The notes under the pieces were generated by a model. It was given only the letters and a program-made list of their open reading frames with translations, did not search any database and was not told where the DNA came from. Positions 24,333 to 32,599 of a stretch of 64,000 nucleotides of DNA are shown piece after piece. Position numbers and translations under genes: made by a program. The stretch is from positions 496,001-560,000 of the forward strand of contig NZ_CP119559.1 of assembly GCF_029278565.1 (NCBI RefSeq), given 5' to 3'. Position 1 is the stretch's first letter; every line of letters begins with the position of its first letter. This DNA comes from Haloarcula halophila. Lineage in GTDB: Archaea > Halobacteriota > Halobacteria > Halobacteriales > Haloarculaceae.

Positions 24333-25259
24333 CTACAACTCGTCGAGTAGCTCCGCCGTCGCCTGCCGGACCGCGTCGTCGCTGGATTGGGCCGGTTCCC
24401 ACCCCAGGCCGGCGAGTTTCTCCACCGAGAGACGCATCCGGGGCACGTCCCCCGTCCAGCCACGGTCCCCGCCGGTGTACTCCCGGCCGGGGTCGATGCC
24501 CATCTCGTCGGCGACGATGTCGGCGATCCGGTCGACCGACGTGGTGGTCCGGGTCCCGAGGTTGAAGACGTTGTGTGCTCCGTCGGCGTGTTCGACAGCG
24601 TACACCATCGCGTCGAGACACTCCGAGACGTGCATGTAGGACTTCTCTTGTCGACCGTCGCCCAGGATCGTCAGCGACGTGGGGTCCTCGCGGAGCTTCT
24701 CGACGAAGTCCGGGATGACAGCCCCACGAAGCCGCGGCCCGACGATGTTGGCGAAGCGGAACACCCACGACTGGATGTCGTGGCTGTGGGCGTACGTCGA
24801 GATGAGTGACTCCTCGGCGAGTTTCGTCGCCCCGTAGACGCTGATCGGCTCCAGCGGGGCGTAGTCCTCCGGCGTCGGCCGCGGCGCTTCGCCGTAGACC
24901 GTCGAGGAGGAAGTGAACACCAGCCGTTCGACACCGACCGCGTCCATCCGTTCGAGGACGTTGTAGGTCATCTCGCTGTTGTCCTCGAACTGCCGGCGGG
25001 GCGTGTCCGTGTCGACCAGTTTCGACGCGGCCAGATGGACGACGAGATCGGTGTCCGGGGTGATCGCTTCGGCGACGACCGACTCGTCGGTGAGCGATCC
25101 CTCGACGACGGTCGCCTCGTCGGCGACCCACTCGAAGTTCCCGTTCGAGCCGTCGTCGACGACAGTGATGGTGTTGTCTTCGAGGAGCCGTTCCACGAGG
25201 TGTGAGCCGATGAATCCCGCGCCGCCAGTGACGACGATCCGGCTGTCAGAGAGGTCCAT
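24333..25259 (-). CDS. NAD-dependent sugar-nucleotide epimerase/dehydratase
   Basis: The 308-residue extended SDR protein has the Rossmann motif TGGAGFIGSHL near the start, the active-site Ser-Thr in FTSSSTVYGEA and the YGATK pair (Tyr, Lys). It resembles UDP-glucose 4-epimerases and other enzymes that supply sugars for surface glycans, but the exact substrate is open. The ATG at 25259 is preferred over one six codons upstream because it directly precedes the conserved N-terminus. Confidence 0.9.
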   Translation of the reverse strand: MDLSDSRIVVTGGAGFIGSHLVERLLEDNTITVVDDGSNGNFEWVADEATVVEGSLTDESVVAEAITPDTDLVVHLAASKLVDTDTPRRQFEDNSEMTYNVLERMDAVGVERLVFTSSSTVYGEAPRPTPEDYAPLEPISVYGATKLAEESLISTYAHSHDIQSWVFRFANIVGPRLRGAVIPDFVEKLREDPTSLTILGDGRQEKSYMHVSECLDAMVYAVEHADGAHNVFNLGTRTTTSVDRIADIVADEMGIDPGREYTGGDRGWTGDVPRMRLSVEKLAGLGWEPAQSSDDAVRQATAELLDEL

Positions 25260-25350
25260 ACCGACGCCAGACCGCACTACGGAAATAAGATTCCGGTCTC
25301 GGCGGAGGGCGTGACAGAATGGTTTTATGCCTTCCGGAGAGAGGATGGGT

Positions 25351-25992
25351 ATGAACAGGTCGACACGACGCGGTTTTCTAGCCGCTAGCGTCGGCGTCGT
25401 CGGGCTGACTGCCGGGTGTCTCTCGGGCTCCGGCGGCTCCCCGTCGGTGCCGACCGCCGAGGGCCAACCCCTCCCGGCCCCGGTAGCTGGCGACGCCGAC
25501 GCGGACGTGACCGTCGAAGTCTACGAGGACTACGCCTGCCCACACTGCCGGACGTTCTCGCTCGACGTCTATCCGCAGATCCAGACGAACTACATCTCGG
25601 ACGGGTCGATCGAGTACGTCTTCAACGACTTCCCGATTCCCGTCGACGATGCGGTCTCCTGGGAGGCAGCGAGCGCGGCCCGGGCGGTCCAGGACCGTGC
25701 CGGCGACGAGGCCTTCTTCACGTACAACAAACGGCTGTTCGATAACCAGAACCGCCTCGGACCGTCGGTGTACGCGGAGTTGGCCGAGGGTCTCGACGTC
25801 GACGGCGAGACGATCCGGGAGGAAGGCGTCGGCGAGGCCTACCGACCGACAGTCTCCGACGACCGGTCCGCGGGCCGCGAACGCGGCGTCAGCGGGACGC
25901 CGACCGTCTTCGTCGACGGCGAGTCCGTCCAGTGGAGCGAGGTCGCCTTCGGCCCCGTCCAGGAGGCGATCGACGCGGCCCTGAACGGATGA
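25351..25992 (+). CDS. DsbA-like thiol-disulfide oxidoreductase, Tat lipoprotein
   Basis: The 213-residue protein has a twin-arginine signal (STRRGFLAAS) with lipobox Cys23 (LTAGC) and a thioredoxin-fold domain with CPHC active site (Cys63, Cys66). The cis-proline loop is VSGTPTVFVDG. It should work outside the membrane making or shuffling disulfides. An ATG two codons upstream (25345) is a possible start. Its stop overlaps the trm56 start by 4 nt. Confidence 0.9.
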   Translation: MNRSTRRGFLAASVGVVGLTAGCLSGSGGSPSVPTAEGQPLPAPVAGDADADVTVEVYEDYACPHCRTFSLDVYPQIQTNYISDGSIEYVFNDFPIPVDDAVSWEAASAARAVQDRAGDEAFFTYNKRLFDNQNRLGPSVYAELAEGLDVDGETIREEGVGEAYRPTVSDDRSAGRERGVSGTPTVFVDGESVQWSEVAFGPVQEAIDAALNG

Positions 25993-26531
25993 ACGACGAC
26001 CACGACGTGACGGTCCTCCGGTTGGGCCACCGCCCCGGCCGGGACGAGCGGATGACGACCCACGTCGGGTTGACCGCTCGCGCGCTTGGCGCCGACCGTG
26101 TCATCATGGCCGGCTCCGCCCGCGGTCGGACGGATACCATCGTCGACATCACCGAGCGGTTCGGCGGCCCCTTCGCCGTCGAGACGACAGAGGAACCCAA
26201 ACGGACCATCCGCGATTTCGAGGGGCGGGTCGTCCATCTGACGATGTACGGCGAACCGATCCAGGACGTCGTCGACGACGTGCGAGCCGACCACGGGACC
26301 GGTCCGCTGCTGGTGGTCGTCGGCGCCGAGAAGGTTCCTTTCGAGGTGTACGAACACGCCGACTACAACGTCGGTGTGACCAACCAACCACACTCCGAGG
26401 TGGCGTCGTTGGCCGTCTTCCTCGACCGGCTGTTCGAGGGCCGGGAACTCGACCGCGAGTGGGATGACCCCGACCGCGTCGTCGTCCCCAAAGCGACGGG
26501 GAAGAAAGTCGTCGAGCCCGACGACGAGTGA
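25989..26531 (+). CDS. trm56: tRNA (cytidine(56)-2'-O)-methyltransferase
   Basis: This archaeal SPOUT enzyme methylates the ribose of C56 in the tRNA T-loop. The 180-residue protein fits aTrm56: LRLGHRPGRDERMTTHVGL, MAGSARGRTDTI, a central VVHLTMYG, the SAM-binding VVVGAEKVPFEVYEHADYNV and the GVTNQPHSEVASLAVFLDR knot region. Translational coupling to the DsbA-like gene is by a 4-nt overlap and has no evident functional meaning. Confidence 0.93.
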   Translation: MNDDHDVTVLRLGHRPGRDERMTTHVGLTARALGADRVIMAGSARGRTDTIVDITERFGGPFAVETTEEPKRTIRDFEGRVVHLTMYGEPIQDVVDDVRADHGTGPLLVVVGAEKVPFEVYEHADYNVGVTNQPHSEVASLAVFLDRLFEGRELDREWDDPDRVVVPKATGKKVVEPDDE

Positions 26532-26583
26532 TCGGGACGGAATACTTTTCACCTCACGTAGCGGTTGTGAGACCACTCCGCCG

Positions 26584-27015
26584 ATGCTCCTCGACTCCCT
26601 CCAAACGGTCGGATTCGCCGTCTGCGGGACGTTCACGCTCGTGCTCGGACTCGTCCACTTCGTCATGCCCCGGTTGCTGGATTTCGACGGCGCGATCCCG
26701 ACCGACGGCGGCCCGCTGAAGCCGCTGCATCTCGGCGTGGTTACCTACCAGACCAAACGTTCGGATATCCGCGGGATCGCCCAGATCATGAACCACGCTG
26801 CCAGTTACACGCTGGTGACAATCGGTGTGCTGGACCTGTTGGCGAGTCGTTGGCTCGGGACGCGGTTCGCCCCGTACCTCCTCGTGTGGATCGCCGGCTG
26901 GTGGTTCCTCCGGGCAGTGACACAGCGCCACATGGGCTCGCGACCGGGCGATTGGCTGGTCGCCGGCGGGTTCACGCTGCTCGGGCTGTTCCATCTGGCG
27001 GCCGCGGTGTGGTGA
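26584..27015 (+). CDS. Four-helix membrane protein of unknown function
   Basis: The 143-residue protein is almost wholly hydrophobic with about four transmembrane helices (for example TVGFAVCGTFTLVLGLVHF and VLDLLASRWLGTRFAPYLLV). No motif I know is present. The ATG at 26584 follows trm56 by 52 nt in the same direction; AATACTTTTCACC about 30 nt upstream may be a promoter element. Confidence 0.72.
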   Translation: MLLDSLQTVGFAVCGTFTLVLGLVHFVMPRLLDFDGAIPTDGGPLKPLHLGVVTYQTKRSDIRGIAQIMNHAASYTLVTIGVLDLLASRWLGTRFAPYLLVWIAGWWFLRAVTQRHMGSRPGDWLVAGGFTLLGLFHLAAAVW

Positions 27016-27064
27016 CGCCACCGGACCGGGCCAGCAAAGTAGGCCCATCACGAATCACCTGCCA

Positions 27065-27262
27065 GTGCTCGACCGACTCACGTCGCCGACCTCGCGGGTC
27101 GTTCCCGTCCTCGGGACGCTGTACCTCGGCTATCTGGCGACCCAGCCACCGCCCGCCCGGTGGGTCGGCCTTGGCTGTCTGGCGGTCCTGACGCCGTTCG
27201 CTCTCGGGTGGTTCCTGGGCCGATACGCCGGACTCGGGCCGTGGGCCGACACCGAGAGCTGA
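27065..27262 (+). CDS. Small two-helix membrane protein
   Basis: The 65-residue frame starts with GTG and encodes two hydrophobic stretches (PVLGTLYLGYLATQ and VGLGCLAVLTPFALGWFLG). It looks genuine by composition. GCAAAGTAGG lies about 27 nt upstream. The opposite strand holds shadow frames only. Function unknown; a spurious call remains possible. Confidence 0.5.
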   Translation: MLDRLTSPTSRVVPVLGTLYLGYLATQPPPARWVGLGCLAVLTPFALGWFLGRYAGLGPWADTES

Positions 27263-27333
27263 GCGGTGTCGAGGTCCACACGCAGGCCGCGTTCTCCTCG
27301 GCTGCCACCGGGACCCACGCCCTGAGCCGGAGG

Positions 27334-27340
27334 TTTTAAC
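27334..27340 (+). promoter_or_regulatory. TATA box of tfe
   Basis: TTTTAAC is centred 29 nt before the ATG at 27366. Confidence 0.6.
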
Positions 27341-27365
27341 CACGTGACCCCCCGACAGAAGAGTA

Positions 27366-27893
27366 ATGGCTTTTGAGGACCTCTTGGAGGACCCCGTCAT
27401 ACAGAAATACCTCCACGAGCTTGTCGGACCGAAAGGGATGCCGGTCGCCGCCGCGCCGCCGGACGGCGAAGTGACCGACGAGGAACTGGCCGAGGAGTTG
27501 GGCCTGGAACTGAACGACGTGCGCCGGGCGCTGTTTATCCTCTACGAGAACGACCTGGCGTCGTACCGACGGCTCCGGGACGAGGATTCGGGGTGGCTCA
27601 CCTATCTCTGGACCTTCGAGTACGACGAGATCCCCGAGAAACTCGAAGAGGAGATGCACCGGCTGCTCGACGGACTCGAAGAGCGCCGGCAGTACGAGCG
27701 TGACAACGAGTTCTACCTCTGTGAGAACTGTGGCATCCGCTTCGAGTTCGGCGAGGCCATGGAGTTCGGCTTCCAGTGTCCCGAGTGTGGGAACCAGGTC
27801 GAGTCCATGGAGAACACCCGGCTCGTCGCCGCCATGGAGACGCGGATCGAGGAACTGCGCGACGAACTGAACGTCGAACACGTGGAAGCCTGA
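27366..27893 (+). CDS. tfe: Transcription initiation factor TFE (TFIIE alpha homologue)
   Basis: TFE helps RNA polymerase open promoters together with TBP and TFB. The 175-residue protein has an N-terminal winged helix (about 5-90, with EVTDEELAEELGLELNDVRR) and a C-terminal zinc ribbon with Cys119, Cys122, Cys138 and Cys141. It is followed with overlapping stop/start by a DUF2110 gene, then DUF5803, an arrangement I recall from other haloarchaea. Confidence 0.96.
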   Translation: MAFEDLLEDPVIQKYLHELVGPKGMPVAAAPPDGEVTDEELAEELGLELNDVRRALFILYENDLASYRRLRDEDSGWLTYLWTFEYDEIPEKLEEEMHRLLDGLEERRQYERDNEFYLCENCGIRFEFGEAMEFGFQCPECGNQVESMENTRLVAAMETRIEELRDELNVEHVEA

Positions 27894-28564
27894 TGGTCGT
27901 CCTCGGAACGAAAGTGTACGTCGCCGGCGACGCCCGCGATCGCACACTCGATGGACTGCGTGGTATCGTTCAGGACCGGTTCGGCGAACTCGACGTCTCC
28001 TTCGACGTGGGCCTCCGGGACGACGAGTTTCCGACGGTGACCGTCGACGGCCCCGACGCGACCGTCGCGCGGAACCTGCTCCGCGAGGAGTTCGGCGAAC
28101 TCGTCACGACCCACGAGGACGGCGAGACCTACGTCGGGACCCTCGAACAGTGGGACGACGACGGGTTCGTGCTGGACGTCGGCTTCGGCCAGACGGTCCG
28201 TATCCCGACCGACGGACTGAACCTCGGCCGGGGCTCACCCGCCCAGATCCGCAAACGGTTCGGGATCGTCCAGCACATGCCGCTGCAGTTCATCGCCGGC
28301 GAGGAGCCCCGACTGGCCGACGAGACCGTCGATCGGCTCTACGACTGGTCCCGGGGCAACGACCGGGTCAACGCCAACAGCGTCACTCGGTCGGAAGCCC
28401 GCGCGACCGTCAACCGGGCGGGCCACGCACAGGACATCGTGACCGTCGAACGCATCGGGCTCCTCGAACAGAGCATCATCTGTAACCCGGACACTGACGC
28501 ACCGGGGCTGTTGTCGGATATCGGACAGTACATGCCCTCGGAGTTGCTCGCTGTCGTCCCCTGA
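27893..28564 (+). CDS. DUF2110-family protein
   Basis: The 223-residue protein starts at an ATG whose A is the last base of the tfe stop codon. Recognisable parts are the N-terminal TKVYVAGDARDRTLDGLRG and the middle VDVGFGQTVRIPTDGLN-like region, here LDVGFGQTVRIPTDGLNL. Archaeal DUF2110 proteins have no proven role. The tight coupling to tfe suggests a function tied to transcription or RNA, as inference only. Confidence 0.85.
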   Translation: MVVLGTKVYVAGDARDRTLDGLRGIVQDRFGELDVSFDVGLRDDEFPTVTVDGPDATVARNLLREEFGELVTTHEDGETYVGTLEQWDDDGFVLDVGFGQTVRIPTDGLNLGRGSPAQIRKRFGIVQHMPLQFIAGEEPRLADETVDRLYDWSRGNDRVNANSVTRSEARATVNRAGHAQDIVTVERIGLLEQSIICNPDTDAPGLLSDIGQYMPSELLAVVP

Positions 28565-28568
28565 GACA

Positions 28569-29348
28569 ATGAACCGCCGCCACCTCGCACTGGTCGCCGT
28601 CCTCGCGACGCTCGCGCTGTCGGGCTGTACCGGCCTGTTTGGACCGGAACCGTCCGATCCCGACCGACTGAACCAGAACGCGAGCTACGACTGGGAGACG
28701 ACCGAGGACGCGACCATCGTCGTCAACCGGTCGTCGTACACGGCTGTCTACGACGTCGAGAACCGGTCGACCTTCGAAGTGTACACGCGGGACGGACTGG
28801 GTCGGGAGCGGAGTGTCCCGATCCGTGGGCTGCGGTTCCGCTACGAGAACGGGACCGTGATCGAACCGGCGAACTCGTCGCTGAGTGCCACCGAAGGCAG
28901 CCAGCGGACGGAGATCCAGTTCGGGGGGAACGTCTCCGGCGAGGTCGCCTTTTCGGCACCGCGGTCCGGCAAACAGTTCACGACGCCGACGTACGTCGAC
29001 GGTGGAAGTTACGCCGTCACGCTCCCACCGAACGCCCGGGTCGGCATCCCGCTGCTCTCGCAAGTCAGTCCGGGGAACGCCAACACGACTGTCCCCCCGA
29101 CCAGCGACCGGATGACCGTCTCGTGGGGCGCTGTCGACGCACAGATGCTCAGCGTCCGGTACTACCTCCAGCGTGATCTGCTGTTGTTCGGCGGTCTGAC
29201 CGTCGGCGGGATCGTCGTCGCGATCGTCGGCTCCGTCTACTACTACCGCCAGCTCCAGGCGGTCAAGCGTCGCCGTGAAGAGGCCGGGATCGATATCGAA
29301 GAGGAGGACGACCCACGGGACCGTGGACCGCCGCCGGGGATGAGATAA
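28569..29348 (+). CDS. DUF5803-type lipoprotein with C-terminal membrane helix
   Basis: The 259-residue protein has a lipoprotein signal ending at Cys20 (LALSGC) and an extracellular beta-rich domain with several N-glycosylation sequons. A transmembrane helix lies near residues 197-220 (LLLFGGLTVGGIVVAIVGSV), followed by a charged cytoplasmic tail (EEAGIDIEEEDDPRDRG). It begins 4 nt after the DUF2110 stop. The DUF5803 name rests on memory of this gene order. Confidence 0.75.
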   Translation: MNRRHLALVAVLATLALSGCTGLFGPEPSDPDRLNQNASYDWETTEDATIVVNRSSYTAVYDVENRSTFEVYTRDGLGRERSVPIRGLRFRYENGTVIEPANSSLSATEGSQRTEIQFGGNVSGEVAFSAPRSGKQFTTPTYVDGGSYAVTLPPNARVGIPLLSQVSPGNANTTVPPTSDRMTVSWGAVDAQMLSVRYYLQRDLLLFGGLTVGGIVVAIVGSVYYYRQLQAVKRRREEAGIDIEEEDDPRDRGPPPGMR

Positions 29349-29405
29349 CCCCTCGGGGAGCGCGCTGTCCGACAGTATTTGTGTCACCCGATCGTACCGG
29401 GAGGT

Positions 29406-30092
29406 ATGCGCGTCGCCGTGGTCACCGTCGGGGACGAACTGCTGGCCGGAGACACGGTCAACACGAACGCCGCCTGGCTCGGACAGCAACTCGCACAGCG
29501 GGGTGTCACCGTCGAGCGGGCGACGGTCGTTCCCGACAGGACCGCAGATATCGCCCGAGTCGTCAACGAGTACCACGCTGACTACGACGCGGTCGTCGTC
29601 ACCGGCGGGCTAGGCCCGACCCACGACGACGTGACCATCGAGGGGGTCGCCGCGGCGTTCGGCCAGGAGGTCGTCGAGAGCGAGGAGGCCCTGACCTGGC
29701 TCGCGGAACACGGCGGCTACACCCGCGACGATCTGACCGACGGGACCGGTGAGGTCCCCGAGGGTGCGCGGGTCCTGCCGAACCACGAGGGCGTCGCCCC
29801 GGGTTGTGTCGTCGAGCGATGTTACGTCCTCCCCGGCGTGCCGGCGGAGATGAAGCGGATGTTCGAGGAGGTCGCCGAGGAGTTCAGCGGCGATCCCGAA
29901 CACGTGGTCGCCGTCGAGACCAGCGAACCGGAGAGTGCGCTCCTCGATCGGCTCGCAGGCGTCCGCGAACAGTTCCCCACGGTCGGCGTCGGGAGCTACC
30001 CCGGCGAGAACGTGACGATCCGGTTCAAGGGGACCGACGAGACGGCCGTCGAGGAAGCCGCAGCGTGGCTCCGCGAGCGCGTCGACCAGTAA
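29406..30092 (+). CDS. CinA N-terminal (molybdopterin-binding-like) domain protein
   Basis: The 228-residue protein matches the CinA/MoeA-like nucleotide-binding domain: VVTVGDELLAGDTVNTNAAW, VVVTGGLGPTHDD and the LPGVPAEMKRMFEE motif. Bacterial CinA also has a C-terminal NMN deamidase domain, absent here, so the activity may be ADP-ribose pyrophosphatase-like or unknown. The ATG at 29406 is preferred to one nine codons upstream because it directly precedes the beta-strand. Confidence 0.88.
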   Translation: MRVAVVTVGDELLAGDTVNTNAAWLGQQLAQRGVTVERATVVPDRTADIARVVNEYHADYDAVVVTGGLGPTHDDVTIEGVAAAFGQEVVESEEALTWLAEHGGYTRDDLTDGTGEVPEGARVLPNHEGVAPGCVVERCYVLPGVPAEMKRMFEEVAEEFSGDPEHVVAVETSEPESALLDRLAGVREQFPTVGVGSYPGENVTIRFKGTDETAVEEAAAWLRERVDQ

Positions 30093-30104
30093 GGCCCGTC
30101 GGAG

Positions 30105-30221
30105 CTACCGATAGAGGTACTGGAGCCAGAAGGCAGTCAACAGCAGTCCACCGACGGTGACGACCGCGCCGGCGCCGTTGATTATCCCCGCTTGTACGCC
30201 GCTTGCCAACACTGGGAGCAT
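30105..30221 (-). CDS. 38-residue single-helix membrane miniprotein
   Basis: A short frame encodes a start MLPVLASGVQAGIINGAG, then a hydrophobic helix (AVVTVGGLLLTAFW) and a basic end LQYLYR. It fills the gap between the CinA-like gene and the NAD-kinase gene on the opposite strand. Similar tiny proteins occur in haloarchaea, but I cannot name one. Evidence is composition and the open frame only. Confidence 0.5.
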   Translation of the reverse strand: MLPVLASGVQAGIINGAGAVVTVGGLLLTAFWLQYLYR

Positions 30222-30300
30222 AGCTGGACCAACCAGGCCCGATGGCTTGAATCACACGCTCCCGGTCGCCTTTTGCCGCGGGGCCTCATACCGGGACACG

Positions 30301-31374
30301 ATGCGACGGATCGGTGTCGTGGTCAACCCGATCGCCGGGATGGGCGGCCGCGTCGGACTCAAGGGGACGGACGGGAAAGTCGCGGAGGCACAGCGCCGCG
30401 GGGCCGAACCGCGCGCGCCCGACCGGGCACGCGAAGCACTCGAAGCGGTCGACGACACGGACGCCGCCGTGGACCTGCTGACCTACGGGGACCCGATGGG
30501 AGAGACGGTGGCCCGCGAGGCCGGGTTCGACCCGACCGTCGTCGGCGAACCCGCAGATCCGGACGCGACGACCGGCGAGGACACGCGGAGTGCCGTTCGG
30601 GCCTTCGTCGATACCGGTGTCGACGTGGTGCTGTTCGTCGGGGGCGACGGGACCGCCGTCGACGTGGCGACTGCGATCGACGGCGCTGGTTCCGAGACAC
30701 CGATGCTCGGCGTGCCGGCGGGAGTGAAGGTCTACTCCTCCGTGTTCGGAGTGACGCCCCGAGCGGCCGGACACATCGTCGCGACGTTCGCCGCCACCGA
30801 GCGTGCCGAGGTCAACGACATCGACGAGGACGCCTTCCGCGGCGGCGAGGTGGTGACCGAACTGCGGGCAGTTGCGACGGTCCCGGTCGCCGACCAGCGC
30901 CAGTCGGCCAAGCAACGGGGCGGCGGATCGATCGAGACACTGGCCTCGGCCGTCGCCGAGGAGGCCGAGCCGGGCGTCACCTACGTGCTCGGCCCGGGCA
31001 GTACCGTCGGTGAGATCAAATCGCGGCTGGGCTTCGACGGGACGGCGCTGGGCGTCGACGTCTGGCGTGACGGCGAGGTGGTGGCCGCGGACGCCAGCGA
31101 ACAGGAGATTCTGGACGCGCTGGGTGAGGAAAACGTCATCGTCGTCTCGCCGATCGGCGGCCAGGGGTTCGTCTTCGGTCGCGGGAACCAACAGCTCTCC
31201 CCGGCGGTGATACGCCGGTCGAGCATCCAGGTCGTCGCGTCGAGCCGGAAGTTAGACGAGATCGGACGTCTCAGGGTCGACACCGGCGACTCAGACCTCG
31301 ACGAGTCGCTTACCGGGTGGCTCCGCGTCCGTGTCGGTCGGTACCAACAGCGACTCGTCGAGGTCGTCGCCTGA
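30301..31374 (+). CDS. ATP-NAD kinase family protein
   Basis: The 357-residue protein has the diacylglycerol/NAD-kinase fold signatures: VVNPIAGMGGRVGLKGTDG at the start, FVGGDGTAVDVATAI (GGDGT motif), LGVPAGVKVYSSVFGV and SPIGGQGFVFGRGNQ. It belongs to the archaeal/bacterial AcoX-like branch of NAD kinases, longer than the canonical ones. It may phosphorylate NAD or another small molecule. The start is the ATG at 30301. Confidence 0.9.
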   Translation: MRRIGVVVNPIAGMGGRVGLKGTDGKVAEAQRRGAEPRAPDRAREALEAVDDTDAAVDLLTYGDPMGETVAREAGFDPTVVGEPADPDATTGEDTRSAVRAFVDTGVDVVLFVGGDGTAVDVATAIDGAGSETPMLGVPAGVKVYSSVFGVTPRAAGHIVATFAATERAEVNDIDEDAFRGGEVVTELRAVATVPVADQRQSAKQRGGGSIETLASAVAEEAEPGVTYVLGPGSTVGEIKSRLGFDGTALGVDVWRDGEVVAADASEQEILDALGEENVIVVSPIGGQGFVFGRGNQQLSPAVIRRSSIQVVASSRKLDEIGRLRVDTGDSDLDESLTGWLRVRVGRYQQRLVEVVA

Positions 31375-31479
31375 CGAACGTATAGGTCTCGCTGTCTCGA
31401 CTTGCGTGTTTGTATATTGATATCGAGATAAGTGGGTGTATAGTCAAGATTAAGGTTGGCGGCAGTCAACAAAGGGTAT

Positions 31480-32514
31480 ATGGAAACGCGGAAAGTCCAA
31501 CGTCTGGGGCCATCGACGCTCGCGATGACGCTTCCCGCGGAATGGGCGTCGAAACACAACGTCGAGAAGGGCGACGAGGTGTCGCTACGGATGGGTGGCA
31601 AGGGCACGCTGACGGTCCTGCCCGAGTCGGTCCAATCGGAAGAATCGCAGGCGACGATCCACGCCGCGGATCTCAACGCCGATGCGGTCGAGCGAGCCAT
31701 CGTCGCACAGTACGTACTCGGCCGACGGATCATCCACGTCGAAGCCCCGGAGGGGGGCACACTCGATTCGGCACACATCAACGCCGTCTACAACGCCGAG
31801 ACGCAGTTGATGGGCCTTGGCGTCATCGAGGAGACGCCCGAACGGATCGCGATCCGGTGTTCCGTCGACCCCGAGGATTTCACGCTGAACAATCTGCTGG
31901 AACGGCTGGAGTCGACCGGGTCGACGATGCGTAACGAGGCGATCAAATCCCTGGCCCACGGGAACCCCGACCTCGCCCAGCGGGCGCTGAACCGCGAGCG
32001 CCAGGCCAACAAGATCTTCGTCCTCCTGCTTCGTCTCATCTTCACGGCCTACCAGAACCCCAACCTCGCCCGGGCGATCGGTCTCGACGACGGGTTCCCG
32101 CTGATCGGCTACCGCTCGATCGCCAAGAACCTGGAGTTGACCGCCGACAACGCCGAAGACATCGCGGAGATCGCACTGGAGGCGACCGACCACTCGCTGA
32201 ACGTCGAGTCCTCGACGATGCGGCGCATCCGGGAGTTCACCGACAAAGTCAACGAGATCAGTGAACTCGCGGTCCAGGCCGCCGTCGAACGGGACTACGA
32301 CACGGCGATCAAGGTCCGTGAGGAGTACGCCAAGATCGGCGACCGGGAACACGAGATCCTCGACGATCTCCCGGAGATGGACAACGAGTCCCTGCTCCAG
32401 ATACGAGAGGTGCTGGTCAGCCTCCGACAGACCGCCGAGTACGCCGTCCGAAACGCCGAAATCGCGACGAACCTCGCGCTCAACGAGGAGTCCGAACACA
32501 CCACGATCGAGTGA
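31480..32514 (+). CDS. PhoU-family regulator with N-terminal SpoVT/AbrB-like domain
   Basis: The 344-residue protein begins METRKVQRLGPSTLAMTLP, an AbrB/SpoVT-like swapped-hairpin DNA-binding domain (about 1-50). Two PhoU-type helical repeats follow (from about 120; MRNEAIKSLAHGNPDLAQ and MRRIREFTDKVNEISELA). In archaea such fusions are thought to link phosphate status to transcription. No pst transporter genes are near. The ATG at 31480 is used because the repeat-conserved METRKVQ follows it directly. The AT-rich region 31375-31479 should hold its promoter. Confidence 0.9.
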   Translation: METRKVQRLGPSTLAMTLPAEWASKHNVEKGDEVSLRMGGKGTLTVLPESVQSEESQATIHAADLNADAVERAIVAQYVLGRRIIHVEAPEGGTLDSAHINAVYNAETQLMGLGVIEETPERIAIRCSVDPEDFTLNNLLERLESTGSTMRNEAIKSLAHGNPDLAQRALNRERQANKIFVLLLRLIFTAYQNPNLARAIGLDDGFPLIGYRSIAKNLELTADNAEDIAEIALEATDHSLNVESSTMRRIREFTDKVNEISELAVQAAVERDYDTAIKVREEYAKIGDREHEILDDLPEMDNESLLQIREVLVSLRQTAEYAVRNAEIATNLALNEESEHTTIE

Positions 32515-32551
32515 CTTTCCACCATTGATACCGTTGTATTTTATTCCGAAG

Positions 32552-32566
32552 CTATAATAAAATAAA
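32552..32566 (+). promoter_or_regulatory. AT-rich promoter region of the HNH gene
   Basis: A run reading ATAATAAAATAAA stands out from the GC-rich surroundings about 40 nt before the ATG at 32600. It fits a TATA box with a short leader. Confidence 0.5.
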
Positions 32567-32599
32567 GGCCCGTCCCGTCAGCTGTCGGAATCCGTACCT

